Assembly (NCBI GenBank): GCA_965248765.1
Contig: CBDFKF010000003.1
Span: 248,001 to 312,000, forward strand
Length of the DNA: 64,000 bases
Direction: 5' to 3'
From: CBDFKF01 sp965248765
Lineage (GTDB): Bacteria; Pseudomonadota; Alphaproteobacteria; VGEJ01
Below are positions 53,089 to 61,363 of the stretch, one piece after another (the stretch's first letter is position 1; each line of letters opens with the position of its first letter). A program made the position numbers and the translations under genes. The notes beneath the pieces are model-generated. The model did not search any database. It saw only the letters and a list, made by a program, of their open reading frames with translations, and was not told where the DNA came from.

Positions 53089-54026
53089 CGCCGGTGACAG
53101 ACATCGACGATTTGTTCGAGCGGCGCATCGTCTATCCGGACTTCGAACCGCGGGAACGTTTGGCGGCGCTGGTAGGTCTGGATAGTCACAAGGCGCGCCT
53201 GACCAAGATCCTCGGCCTGCTCGTCAATCCGGCGGGTCTATCCGAGTGGGCGGAGAAATTTTGTCCCGACGCCGACAGGGTGTTGAGCGCAGTCCTCGCA
53301 AGGCCGCCTCTCGTCGTGCTAGCCGGCGACGTGGGATCCGGCAAATCGGCGCTCGCCGAAACAATCGGCGATGCCGTAGCGCGCCAGGAGGACATCGAGG
53401 TCACGCTGTTTCCTCTTAGCCTTTCGACGCGCGGCCAAGGTCGTGTCGGGGAGATGACGCAACTACTGTCGGCGGCTTTCGATCACACCATCGAAGCTGC
53501 GAAGAAGCTCCGGAGTGGTGATGGGGAAAAAGCGCGTGGAGCGATCATTCTCTTGGTCGATGAAGCTGATGCCCTGGCGCAGTCTCGCGAGGCGGCGCAA
53601 ATGCACCACGAAGATCGCGCCGGGGTGAATGCCTTTATCCGGGGCGTTGATCGGCTTGGAAACGGCAAGCTACCGGCCGCAGTGATCATGTGCACCAATC
53701 GACCGGGCGCACTGGATCCGGCGGTTCGCCGCCGTGCGGCCGATATTCTGACGTTCGGCAGGCCCGACGACGAACAGCGCCTTGCGGTATTGGCACCGTC
53801 TCTCGGAGTGCTTGGCTTCTCATTCCAGCAAATCGAAAGGCTTGTCGCTGCCACTGGCCCGCGCGAAGAGGCCGGCCATGGATTCACGTTCTCTGACGTT
53901 ACGCAGCGACTGTTACCCGCGATCGTACTGGACGCCTATCCGGACCGGTGTGTGGATCCGGATATGGCTTTGAACATCGCGCGCGACATGGTTCCGACTG
54001 CACCGTTCCAGGACGGTGCATCATGA
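53085..54026 (+). CDS. cap6: CBASS TRIP13/Pch2-like AAA+ ATPase (Cap6-like)
   Basis: 313-residue AAA+ ATPase. Walker A is GDVGSGKS (81-88), Walker B LLVDEAD (156-162), sensor 1 in AVIMCTNRPGALD and arginine-rich finger region AVRRRAADIL. The block REAAQMHHEDRAGVNAFIRG is typical of bacterial TRIP13 homologues. It opens active HORMA and so resets the CD-NTase, preventing false alarms. It overlaps both neighbours by four bases (ATGA), so stoichiometry is tied to HORMA and NucC. Confidence 0.87.
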   Translation: MTPVTDIDDLFERRIVYPDFEPRERLAALVGLDSHKARLTKILGLLVNPAGLSEWAEKFCPDADRVLSAVLARPPLVVLAGDVGSGKSALAETIGDAVARQEDIEVTLFPLSLSTRGQGRVGEMTQLLSAAFDHTIEAAKKLRSGDGEKARGAIILLVDEADALAQSREAAQMHHEDRAGVNAFIRGVDRLGNGKLPAAVIMCTNRPGALDPAVRRRAADILTFGRPDDEQRLAVLAPSLGVLGFSFQQIERLVAATGPREEAGHGFTFSDVTQRLLPAIVLDAYPDRCVDPDMALNIARDMVPTAPFQDGAS

Positions 54027-54748
54027 GTGAATGGTCGTTGCCGCAGCTTTTGGCGGGTCTGCACGACGACATCCAGACCCGCCTCGAAACAGTGCGAAAA
54101 AGCTTCGGCCACCCAGGTACGAAGGGAGATGGCAGCGAAAAAGTGTGGCTTGATCTCCTGGCGACCTACCTTCCGCGACGCTACCAGGCGGCCAAGGCAC
54201 ATGTCGTCGACAGCCAGGGCAAATTCAGCCAGCAGATCGATGTTGTGGTCTTCGATCGGCAGTATTCGCCGTTCATATTCAGTTACGAGGGGCAGACGAT
54301 CATACCCGCGGAGAGCGTCTATGCTGTTTTCGAGGCCAAACAGGCCGTCAATGCGGAGCACGTCAGATATGCGCGGAACAAGGTCGCCAGCGTAAGGGCT
54401 CTGTACCGGACAAGCCTTCCGATCCCGTATGCGAAGGGTACCTACCCACCCAAGCCGCTCATCCCAATATTGGGAGGGATTCTAACCTTTGAGAGTGAGT
54501 GGTCGCCGGCCTTGGGGAAACCGTTCCGGAATGTCCTCGGCAGCGGCGAGAGTGACGACTGTCTAGATGTCGGATGCATTGCGGCCCATGGCCATTTTGA
54601 ATTCGATCGGGACATGTCCGAATACGGGATCCACGCTGGCGGGAAACCTGCGACAGCTTTCTTGCTCAAACTGATTTCGATGCTTCAATTCAGCGGGACC
54701 GTACCGATGATCGATGTGAAGGCATACGCCGAATGGCTGTCGAAGTAA
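54023..54748 (+). CDS. nucC: NucC, cyclic-tri-adenylate-activated DNA endonuclease effector of CBASS
   Basis: 241-residue protein, the same length as characterised NucC. The restriction-endonuclease active site is conserved at the same positions: Asp73 in QIDVVVFDRQYSP, Glu104 and Lys106 in VFEAKQ. NucC trimers bind cyclic tri-adenylate, join into hexamers and shred genomic DNA, killing the infected cell. Last core gene of the type III CBASS operon. A clear homologue with the same active site lies at 23363-24085 in a different context. Confidence 0.93.
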   Translation: MSEWSLPQLLAGLHDDIQTRLETVRKSFGHPGTKGDGSEKVWLDLLATYLPRRYQAAKAHVVDSQGKFSQQIDVVVFDRQYSPFIFSYEGQTIIPAESVYAVFEAKQAVNAEHVRYARNKVASVRALYRTSLPIPYAKGTYPPKPLIPILGGILTFESEWSPALGKPFRNVLGSGESDDCLDVGCIAAHGHFEFDRDMSEYGIHAGGKPATAFLLKLISMLQFSGTVPMIDVKAYAEWLSK

Positions 54749-54785
54749 TGGGACCTGGTATGTCGGGTAGGCCAAGGAGGACTTG

Positions 54786-55541
54786 ATGACAGGTTTGCGC
54801 ACAATTGCTGTAGCGTTGCTTCTTGGGATTTTGGCATCTTGCGCCCAAGTGCCGGAGGAATCCATCACGTTGTCGGAGGATGTTGGATCGGTCCTTGAAG
54901 AGCTCCGGCAAAAGAACGCGGCGCTGGTCGTCCGCATGTTCGATGACCGGAAGGCTCAGATAAATCAGTTTATCGACGAAACCTACGCGCCTTTCGTGGT
55001 GTCAGCGGCAATGAAGAAAGTAAATGCGCTGGATCGGCTGAAGCGTCTGGTCGATGAAGGGAAAGGCGATCAGGCGCTGAAGCTGATGCAAATCATGGTG
55101 AACAGGTCGCTCGCCAGGATCCAGGCAAAGCGTACCGAGCTGCTGCAACCAATTCAGCGGCAGGAGGGGCAGGTCAAGGCTGCTTTCGATAACGCTTTCG
55201 GGATTGCCATCAAGGGGACTGAGACAACCACCGGGCTTCTGAGGTCTGTTCGTCGGGTTCACTCGGCTCAGGATCAGATCCTTGGAGAATTGGGCCTGAA
55301 GGATTTGCGTAACACAGTCAACATGGATGCCGCCTTGGTGTCGGACACACTAGCGAAGCTCCTTACGAGCGCACGCAATCTGGACGCCTCACTTGACGAG
55401 GCTACCAAAGACGGGGGCGGATGCGCGGCTGGGGATGTTGAATGCAAATTCAATAGGATCAAAGGGGTGCTGGAAAGCGCCGCCGGCGTTGGCAGCGCCG
55501 CCACGGGTGCGCTCGACAACACGGTGAAGGTTGGAAACTAG
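54786..55541 (+). CDS. Coiled-coil lipoprotein of unknown function
   Basis: 251-residue predicted lipoprotein. The N terminus MTGLRTIAVALLLGILASC is a type II signal with lipobox LASC and lipidation Cys19. The rest is helical and charged (SVLEELRQKNAALVVRMFDDRKAQINQF; LKLMQIMVNRSLARIQAKR), probably a coiled coil in the periplasm. It begins 37 bases after nucC in the same direction, so it could be read through from the CBASS operon, but I know of no established CBASS role for such a protein. ATG at 54786 rather than the TTG just before. Confidence 0.75.
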   Translation: MTGLRTIAVALLLGILASCAQVPEESITLSEDVGSVLEELRQKNAALVVRMFDDRKAQINQFIDETYAPFVVSAAMKKVNALDRLKRLVDEGKGDQALKLMQIMVNRSLARIQAKRTELLQPIQRQEGQVKAAFDNAFGIAIKGTETTTGLLRSVRRVHSAQDQILGELGLKDLRNTVNMDAALVSDTLAKLLTSARNLDASLDEATKDGGGCAAGDVECKFNRIKGVLESAAGVGSAATGALDNTVKVGN

Positions 55542-55607
55542 GTAACAACACAGCTTACGTAATGCTGGCTGTCATCGTTCACGCCAGGAGAGAAGAAAGG
55601 ACCTGCT

Positions 55608-55904
55608 ATGGAAAATCTTGATGATTTTGAGAAGGAATTCGACAAGGCGCTCGAAGAGGCCGATGCCGAATTCAGCGCGAAGTACGCCGATGAGCTGGAG
55701 GCGCTCAAAGACCTGTCTCCAGAGGATCTGAGGGCAATCACCCCTGATGCAACGGTTGAAGATATTGACCAGCTGATTGAAGCGGTTCAAGCCGCTTCGG
55801 CTCGCAACGAAAGCAACGCGGCCCTGGCCAATCGGATCCGCGGCATGGGCGACATCGCCATGTCGCTAGCGAAAAGGGCTCCAAGTCTGGCGACGATCCT
55901 GTGA
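55608..55904 (+). CDS. Small acidic helical protein
   Basis: 98-residue protein, strongly acidic in its first half (ENLDDFEKEFDKALEEADAEF) and helical throughout, ending IRGMGDIAMSLAKRAPSLATIL. No known domain. It lies between the lipoprotein and the DUF6765-like gene and may work with one of them. A GAGAAGAAAGGA ribosome region precedes the ATG. Confidence 0.65.
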   Translation: MENLDDFEKEFDKALEEADAEFSAKYADELEALKDLSPEDLRAITPDATVEDIDQLIEAVQAASARNESNAALANRIRGMGDIAMSLAKRAPSLATIL

Positions 55905-56066
55905 GATGGTAGGTCCCACGCCGAATGAGAGCCTCCAGATAAGGCTGTCCCGGCGAGGCCTAGCATTCGCGGGACCAGTGTATCGCGAGAAATTGGCACG
56001 AAAAGACAAACTCGATCAACGGAGAAAAGTCGTGAAGAAGCCTTCGAATCTGAATGGAATAAGCCC

Positions 56067-57197
56067 ATGCAAATAGATATGCACTATTACTGCACTTATG
56101 CCATGGCGAGAGCAGCAGGACTTTCACCGGACGATTCCTGCATAGTCGCAATCGCGGCCCAATTCGTGGATGACAATGCGGGCAAGGACACGATCACGTT
56201 CAGTGATGGGGCCAGACTCGATGTCGATGCAACTGCGCATCATGTCTTCGACGTGGCCAACATCGACCCGGAGGATCAGCGGCACGTCTGGGTTCCATTT
56301 CATTTCATCCCTGGAAATGAAGGAAACGAATACACAGAAAAACTGATCTGCAGGAAGAACAGTGCAGTGGTCCGGGAACTTGTAGATCACCATGTCGGAT
56401 TATCGGACAAAAGCTATTACCTTCCTCTATTGGGAGTTACAGCGCACGTCTTTGCCGACACTTTCTCCCATTACGGTTTTAGCGGAGTCTCCTCAAGAAA
56501 AAACCGAGTTGACATAGAAACGATGCAAATCGTCAATGGAGATCAGTTCGACGATGGCCTTCACCGTCATATCAAGAAAAAGGAAGAGAGGTTCCGGCAA
56601 CGATACGGTCGCGAGGGCGGGTTCCTGCCGAACATCAAGCGATTGTGGAGGTCGATAAAATCCGAGTTTGCAGAAACTGGTTCCGGTGCGCTCGGCCATG
56701 GGGCGGCGCTCACCTATCCGGATCGGCCCTACATGCATTGGCAATTTGAGTATGAGGATCAAGCGGGTGTGGAGCGTGACGGACTTCAGGATCGCAACAA
56801 CCCGGAGACCTTTCTGGAAGGCGCCGAGTCGCTACATGGCATGTTCCGGAAGGTCAGAGAATTTCGCGATGTGGAAGGGGCGGACAACGGTCGGGAATGG
56901 GAGCAGATTGCTGATCTGGTCAAGAAAATCATCGAGCGGCCCGGGCGCAAGGCGGAGCGTGTAGGGTACTGGCAAGAGGCTGCGGGGAGCGGGGATTTGT
57001 ATGAAGGGCCCGGAGAGCCGATCCCGAACTACGAGGACCACGACTGGAACGAGCAGCGAGAGCATCTGGCTGAAGAACTGGCCAACTCGTCAACGGTGTT
57101 CCAAAGGCCGGTGTTTCAGTTCTACCAGGCTGCAGCAGCGCATCGCGTATACGTGCTGAGGGATCTCCTTCCAGGCCACGGACTGCTCGGCAACTAA
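56067..57197 (+). CDS. DUF6765-like protein (possible zinc-dependent phospholipase/nuclease-fold)
   Basis: 376-residue protein. It begins MQIDMHYYCTYAMARAAGLSPDD and has many well-placed His and Asp residues (AAQFVDDNAG, ATAHHVFDVAN, VDHHVGLSDKSYYLPLLGVTAHVFADTFSHYGF), a pattern like the zinc sites of the phospholipase C/P1-nuclease fold and of DUF6765 proteins. No signal peptide. The gene is AT-richer than the element backbone. As the last of three genes after CBASS, it could be an extra effector or an unrelated passenger. Confidence 0.65.
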   Translation: MQIDMHYYCTYAMARAAGLSPDDSCIVAIAAQFVDDNAGKDTITFSDGARLDVDATAHHVFDVANIDPEDQRHVWVPFHFIPGNEGNEYTEKLICRKNSAVVRELVDHHVGLSDKSYYLPLLGVTAHVFADTFSHYGFSGVSSRKNRVDIETMQIVNGDQFDDGLHRHIKKKEERFRQRYGREGGFLPNIKRLWRSIKSEFAETGSGALGHGAALTYPDRPYMHWQFEYEDQAGVERDGLQDRNNPETFLEGAESLHGMFRKVREFRDVEGADNGREWEQIADLVKKIIERPGRKAERVGYWQEAAGSGDLYEGPGEPIPNYEDHDWNEQREHLAEELANSSTVFQRPVFQFYQAAAAHRVYVLRDLLPGHGLLGN

Positions 57198-57565
57198 CCA
57201 GCGGGTCTCGATGATCTCGCGGTGGTGGGTCGGAGGCGCGGATCGCTTGAGCTCTGCATGGCTCCGCTGCCCGCTCCCGCCGAAAAACCCTCGCGCCGCG
57301 TCTCCGAAATCCAGTCTCACGCCAAGGTCAGTCCACCAACCCAGGTGGCAGTCTTTTGCGCCGTTCTTTGGCTGAATCTTCAACCGGCGTTGACATACGG
57401 ATGCACGGCGCGCTCATGCCGCGATGCCCGGACGAAACCGCCCATGGTCGGCGTCCTTACCGCGTTCGTGCTGACCCGTCAACACATGCTGCCATATCTG
57501 ACTCTGCACTCCGGCATTGATCTACATCCCAGGCGAGCGCACGTTGCTACTTGCGTTTGGTGGGC
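57198..57565. other. Non-coding gap
   Basis: About 370 bases between the convergent ends of the DUF6765-like gene and the integrase. I see no convincing gene, repeat or RNA in it. Confidence 0.5.
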
Positions 57566-58741
57566 CTACCCGTCCACCGCATCCAGGTCCTGGTCGATGC
57601 TGTCGCCGATGCGGGCGGCCGATAGCTTGACGGTGTCGCGGGCAAGGTGGGCGTAGCGTGCGGTGGTCTGAACCTGCGTGTGCCCCAGGAGCTTTCCGAT
57701 CATCGGCAGGCCCTCGCCGAGGGCCAGAGCGCGCGAGGCAAAGCTGTGACGGAGGTCGTGAATGCGCACATCGTCGAGGCCGGCGCGCTCCCGGATGCGC
57801 CGCCAGGGATGTTGCAGGTCGGTGAGGTGAGAGCCCGGTTTGCGGCCGGCGATCACCCACGGGTTGTCTTCATCGCGGGGCAGTGAAGCGAGCAGCCGAA
57901 CGGCCGACGGCGCCAATGGCACAACGCGCCCGCCGGTCTTGGTATCCGGCAGGTGCAATTCGCCCGCCTCCAGGTCGACATTCTCCCAGCGCAGCTTCTG
58001 AATCTCCATGAGACGGCACCCGGTGAGCATTAGGAGCCGGATCGCCGCGGCTGCCGAAGGGGTTTCCGAACCGTCTTGCAGGATTTCCTCGAGGACCTGG
58101 CCCAGGCGGGTGAACTCCTCGGAGCTGAGAAACCGCTCGCGCTTCTCTTCCTTGTAGCGCTTGACGTGCAGGCAGGGGTTGGAACCGTCGGGCCGTATTC
58201 CCCATAGCTCTGCCAAGTTGAACATCTTCGACAGGACCCCGAGGGTACGATTGGCCTGATAGGGCCGATCTCTCATACCGTGGTGAAGTTCGGCGATGTC
58301 GCTGCGCTGTATCTGCTCCACCTTGCGCGAGCCGATATGGGGGTTGATGTAGAGTTTCACGGACCGGCCGTACTCATAGGCCGTGCTCGGCTTGCAGTGG
58401 ACCGGGACGTATTCCTCGAGGAAGCGTTCGCCGAGAGCCTTCATGGTCAGAGCCTTGCGGCCGTTGTCGCGCTCCGCAGCGGGATCTGCACCACCCTTGG
58501 CATCGGAGATCAGAGCCATCGCCCGCCGTCTCGCGGTTTCCGGGGCAATCGTTCCGTGCCGGCCGAGCGTCATCCGGCGCAGCCGCCCGTTGGCGCGGAA
58601 CTGAGCGACATAGTATTTGCGCCCGGACTCACGAACGCGCAGTCCGAAACCGGGGAGATCGGCGTCCCAGTAGAACTGGTCCCGGCCGTCGGCCTGGAGC
58701 TTGTCAACGGTCCGCTTGGTGATCTTGATCTGGGCTGGCAT
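57566..58741 (-). CDS. int: Tyrosine-type site-specific integrase
   Basis: 391-residue complete integrase of the P4/DUF4102 type. Residues 1-85 are the arm-binding domain (ITKRTVDKLQADGRDQFYWDADLPGFGLRV). The catalytic domain carries Arg in LTGCRLMEIQKLRW, Lys in LPDTKTGGRVV, HxxR in HDLRHSFAS, His in LLGHTQVQTT and Tyr in ARYAHL. The ATG at 58741 (MPAQIKITK) is chosen over an upstream in-frame start. A 3'-half tRNA fragment about 225 bases upstream of the start is the likely attachment site, so this enzyme probably inserted the element to its left. Confidence 0.9.
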   Translation of the reverse strand: MPAQIKITKRTVDKLQADGRDQFYWDADLPGFGLRVRESGRKYYVAQFRANGRLRRMTLGRHGTIAPETARRRAMALISDAKGGADPAAERDNGRKALTMKALGERFLEEYVPVHCKPSTAYEYGRSVKLYINPHIGSRKVEQIQRSDIAELHHGMRDRPYQANRTLGVLSKMFNLAELWGIRPDGSNPCLHVKRYKEEKRERFLSSEEFTRLGQVLEEILQDGSETPSAAAAIRLLMLTGCRLMEIQKLRWENVDLEAGELHLPDTKTGGRVVPLAPSAVRLLASLPRDEDNPWVIAGRKPGSHLTDLQHPWRRIRERAGLDDVRIHDLRHSFASRALALGEGLPMIGKLLGHTQVQTTARYAHLARDTVKLSAARIGDSIDQDLDAVDG

Positions 58742-58876
58742 GGCGGCGTCCGGGGTGGCTGTCGACCGGTCTGTGACAGGACCCACCATAGCAGACTGGG
58801 AATCACATGGGAATCACCAGGAATCAAAATCGTGCTTAAGAGAGAGCGCTCCTGGCGTCACGCATCAAGCTTTTGT

Positions 58877-58913
58877 TAGGTAGTAACCTACTGTAATATA
58901 GCGAAATATATTA
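58877..58913. promoter_or_regulatory. Two small palindromes upstream of int
   Basis: TAGGT-AGTA-ACCTA at 58877-58890 and TAATATA-GCGAAA-TATATTA at 58894-58913 lie between int and the att-like tRNA fragment. AT-rich paired repeats here are typical of integrase or excisionase arm sites or a repressor operator. Confidence 0.4.
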
Positions 58914-58965
58914 GACGGGAGTAGGGTATCGCACTTGGGGCAGGAAATGGCGTTGCAGTCATTAT

Positions 58966-59014
58966 CCTGACTCATAACCTGAAGGTCGTAGGTTCAAATC
59001 CTACCCCGCAACCA
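58966..59014 (+). other. 3'-half tRNA fragment (anticodon CAU), likely attachment site
   Basis: From the anticodon loop CTCATAA (58971-58977) to the CCA end at 59012-59014, with T-arm GTAGG-TTCAAAT-CCTAC. No D-arm or 5' acceptor strand can be found upstream, so it is not a whole tRNA. Segments running from anticodon loop to 3' end are the classic crossover region of tRNA-targeting integrases. The acceptor side appears one C short. Confidence 0.65.
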
Positions 59015-59028
59015 AAAAATCCCCGTTA

Positions 59029-59056
59029 ATCCAGCAGGATAGCTGGGATTTTTTTT
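59029..59056 (+). terminator. Rho-independent terminator after the tRNA fragment
   Basis: Stem CCAGC / GCTGG (59031-59035, 59042-59046), loop AGGATA, extended by AAT/ATT pairing with a bulge, followed by eight T (59049-59056). It probably ended the original tRNA transcript, marking native chromosomal or tRNA-downstream DNA. Confidence 0.65.
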
Positions 59057-59120
59057 CCACACAATCTGAAAGAAACGGCAACTCAACACCAAATCAACAC
59101 GCATACCGGCCGGCGAACGA

Positions 59121-59282
59121 TTGTTCCTTGTGAACCACCGATCCCAACGCGTGCGCATCCGTGATCTCCGGCATCCCTTCACAATCAAAGCATCGGGCGG
59201 CCTCGTCTTCGGCCAGAGCCTGCCAAAGACCGCCAGGCTGCTCGGCCCCACTCCTAGATCCAGACCACGGCCCGCTACATGT
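59121..59282 (+). pseudogene. Integrase C-terminal remnant
   Basis: Reads VRIRDLRHPFTIKASGGLVFGQSLPKTARLLG, clearly the HxxR box and following helix of a tyrosine integrase. A frameshift then leads to IQTTARYM, the active-site Tyr region, whose last Met is the start of the SSB fusion. A dead tail of a second integrase placed just outside the tRNA fragment. Confidence 0.65.
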
Positions 59283-59848
59283 TCGCTTTCGACACCGATT
59301 ACGACCTCGTAACCCCTTCCGCCGGCCAACTCATCGCCGAGCTCGGCCTCGACACCCGTTCGGTCCGCGACGCCATCGCCGACGACCGGGCCCGGCGCTG
59401 TCCCGACTGCGAGGCGCTGGCAGACCGCGTCGAACTCATCGGCCGCCTCGGCGCCGACGTCACCGTCAACCATCTCGTCTCGGGGGGCCGCGTGGCCAAT
59501 CTGAGCGTCGCGACCGATGAGTCGTATATCGACCGCAACTCCGGGGTGAAGGTCGACCGCACCGAGTGGCACCGCATCGTCACCTTCCAGGACGGCCTCA
59601 TCGACATGCTGGACAAGCATGCGAAGAAGGGCCGGCTCGTCCACGCCGAGGGCAAGCTCCAGACCCGGCGCTGGTCGAAGCCCGACGAAGACGGCGACCG
59701 CTTCTCGACCGAGATCCTGGTCGTCCCCGGTCACAGGATCCAGTTCCTCGACAAGCCGAATGGCAACGGCGACCCGGCGTCGACGCCCGTGAACGGCGGG
59801 ACCCCGGCGCAGGTCGACGATATGGATTCGGAGCCAATTCCGTTCTAA
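59279..59848 (+). CDS. SSB fused to an N-terminal small element protein
   Basis: 189-residue protein. Residues about 1-50 (with AGQLIAELGLDTRSVRDAIAD) resemble the 53-residue protein at 37103-37264; residues about 52-189 are an SSB OB fold starting mid-way (VELIGRLGADVTVNHLVSGGRVANL) and ending with the acidic tip SEPIPF. At 36551-37264 these are two separate neighbouring genes, so a deletion between them in a related element would give exactly this fusion. SSB begins without its own Met but keeps the core and tail, so DNA binding is plausible. Confidence 0.82.
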   Translation: MFAFDTDYDLVTPSAGQLIAELGLDTRSVRDAIADDRARRCPDCEALADRVELIGRLGADVTVNHLVSGGRVANLSVATDESYIDRNSGVKVDRTEWHRIVTFQDGLIDMLDKHAKKGRLVHAEGKLQTRRWSKPDEDGDRFSTEILVVPGHRIQFLDKPNGNGDPASTPVNGGTPAQVDDMDSEPIPF

Positions 59849-59877
59849 CCCGTCCCCTCCCTTCCTCTCGCCAACTC

Positions 59878-59907
59878 GGGCGGCCGTACCAGCGGTCGCC
59901 CTTTTTT
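59878..59907 (+). terminator. Rho-independent terminator after the SSB fusion
   Basis: Nine-bp stem GGGCGGCCG / CGGTCGCCC with one G-T pair, loop TACCAG, then TTTTTT (59902-59907), 29 bases after the stop. Same placement as the terminator after ssb at 36501-36524. Confidence 0.75.
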
Positions 59908-60440
59908 CTTGCAGCCGGTTTCGAGTCCGCCCGCGCTCCGCGCGGGGCGCGTCCGCACCCATCCCGTCTACCGATGACGGCGGTGTGCATGGCGGGCAGG
60001 GGATGTTGGGCGAGCCGCTTCGCGCTTTCGCTTGCCAGGGAGCGGCACGGCCCGCGCGTCAACCCCGAACGCGGTGCCGGGCGAAGCGCCGAAGGGGCCG
60101 TGCCAGCGACAAACAAATACTCCTTCCGACGTGCTGGGCCATTGTCCCACACGTGCTCACTGCGCCAACCCCGCCAAAGGCGGGGTCCTCCACTGCGCTT
60201 GCGCTCCGTTACGGCCGGACCTCGGAATGAAACGGCGCTAAAGCGCCTAGTCCCGACGGCGCGCGCGACCGTGGCTCGCTCGCTGCGCTCCCTGCGCCCG
60301 CACCACTCGCGCACACCGCCGCGCCATTCATTCCGGACCAGGTGGCCGCGCTGCGCGCGCGTGAACCAATAACCCATCACATCGGGGCGACGCTCCGGTC
60401 CCGGGCAAGAACGCCCTTCACTCTCAAGCAGGAGAACGTC
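59908..60440. other. Non-coding, very GC-rich gap
   Basis: About 530 bases before the DUF2493 gene with no convincing gene on either strand. It should hold the promoter of the DUF2493 gene. Confidence 0.5.
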
Positions 60441-61363
60441 ATGTTCGATATCGACAGCATCGACACCCAGAACCAGTCCGCCACCGCAACCGCCTGCGAG
60501 CAGGCATCCCTCTACGGCGCAACCCCCGAGCGCGATGAGTTCGACCCCCGCGATATCTGGGACCGCGACGACGCCATGGAGGCCGTCAGCGAAGCGTTCC
60601 GCATCCTCGGCACCGGCGTCGGTCCCGACGGCACCCAGCTCGCCGACGAGCGCGAGGGCCTGCTGTGGGGCTTCGTCAACATGCTCGACGCACAGGCACG
60701 GCGCCTCGACCGCGCCACCGACCGGCTCACCCCAGAGCTGCACGACCTCCAGACCAGCCAGGACGGCTCCGAGATCAAGTCGCGCGAACTGGAACTCGTC
60801 ACCGACCGCGCGCAGAACTTCGGCGACCGCCGCGACGCCTTCGAGCAGCTCCGCGACCTCGCCGCCGACGCCTACCGAACCGAGACCGGCGACACTTGGC
60901 GCCCGGGACGCGGCAGCCACGTCTCCCAGACCGGCAAGCTCACCTCGGCGGCCATCGACGCCCGCGACTTCCTCCGCGCCCGCAAGGACCGCGAGGCCCG
61001 CGCCCACCTGCCCGAGGGAACCCTGGTCGCCGTCGCCGGCGGCAAGACCGTCACCGACGCAGGCGCCGTCATCGCCCGCCTCGACAAGGCGAGGCCAAGT
61101 ACGCCGATTTCATCCTCGTCCACGGCGGCGGCCCCGGCATCGAGCGCATCGCCGCCCAGTGGGCCGAACGCAACGGCGTCCACCAGGTGGTGTGCAAGCC
61201 CGACTGGAACGCTCACGGACGGGCCGCTCCCTTCCGGCGCAACGACGAACTGCTCAACCTCCTGCCCAAGGGCGTCATCGCCTTCCCCGGCTCCGGCATC
61301 ACCGACAACCTCGTCGACAAAGCAGTCAAGCTCGGCATCCCGGTTCACAGGGTCAAGGCATGA
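60441..61363 (+). pseudogene. DUF2493 (SLOG-like) element protein, split by a one-base frameshift
   Basis: About 307 residues if repaired. From 60441 (ribosome site AGGAG) it reads MFDIDSIDTQNQSATATACE through the helical middle to VIARLDKA; near 61088-61096 one base appears missing, and the C-terminal SLOG-type domain continues in another frame: KYADFILVHGGGPGIERIAAQ, PFRRNDELLNLLPKGVIAFPG, DNLVDKAVKLGIPVHRVKA. The DUF2493/SLOG domain binds nucleotides. Common on alphaproteobacterial elements. The break may be a sequencing error. Confidence 0.75.

Noticed and set aside
58930..59014. A complete tRNA-Met gene
   Set aside because: No D-arm and no 5' acceptor strand pair with the 3' end; only the anticodon loop to CCA part fits, so it is reported as a fragment.
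59598..61007. A 469-residue minus-strand frame across the SSB fusion and DUF2493 gene
   Set aside because: Antisense shadow; sense-strand frames carry the recognisable domains, ribosome sites and terminator.
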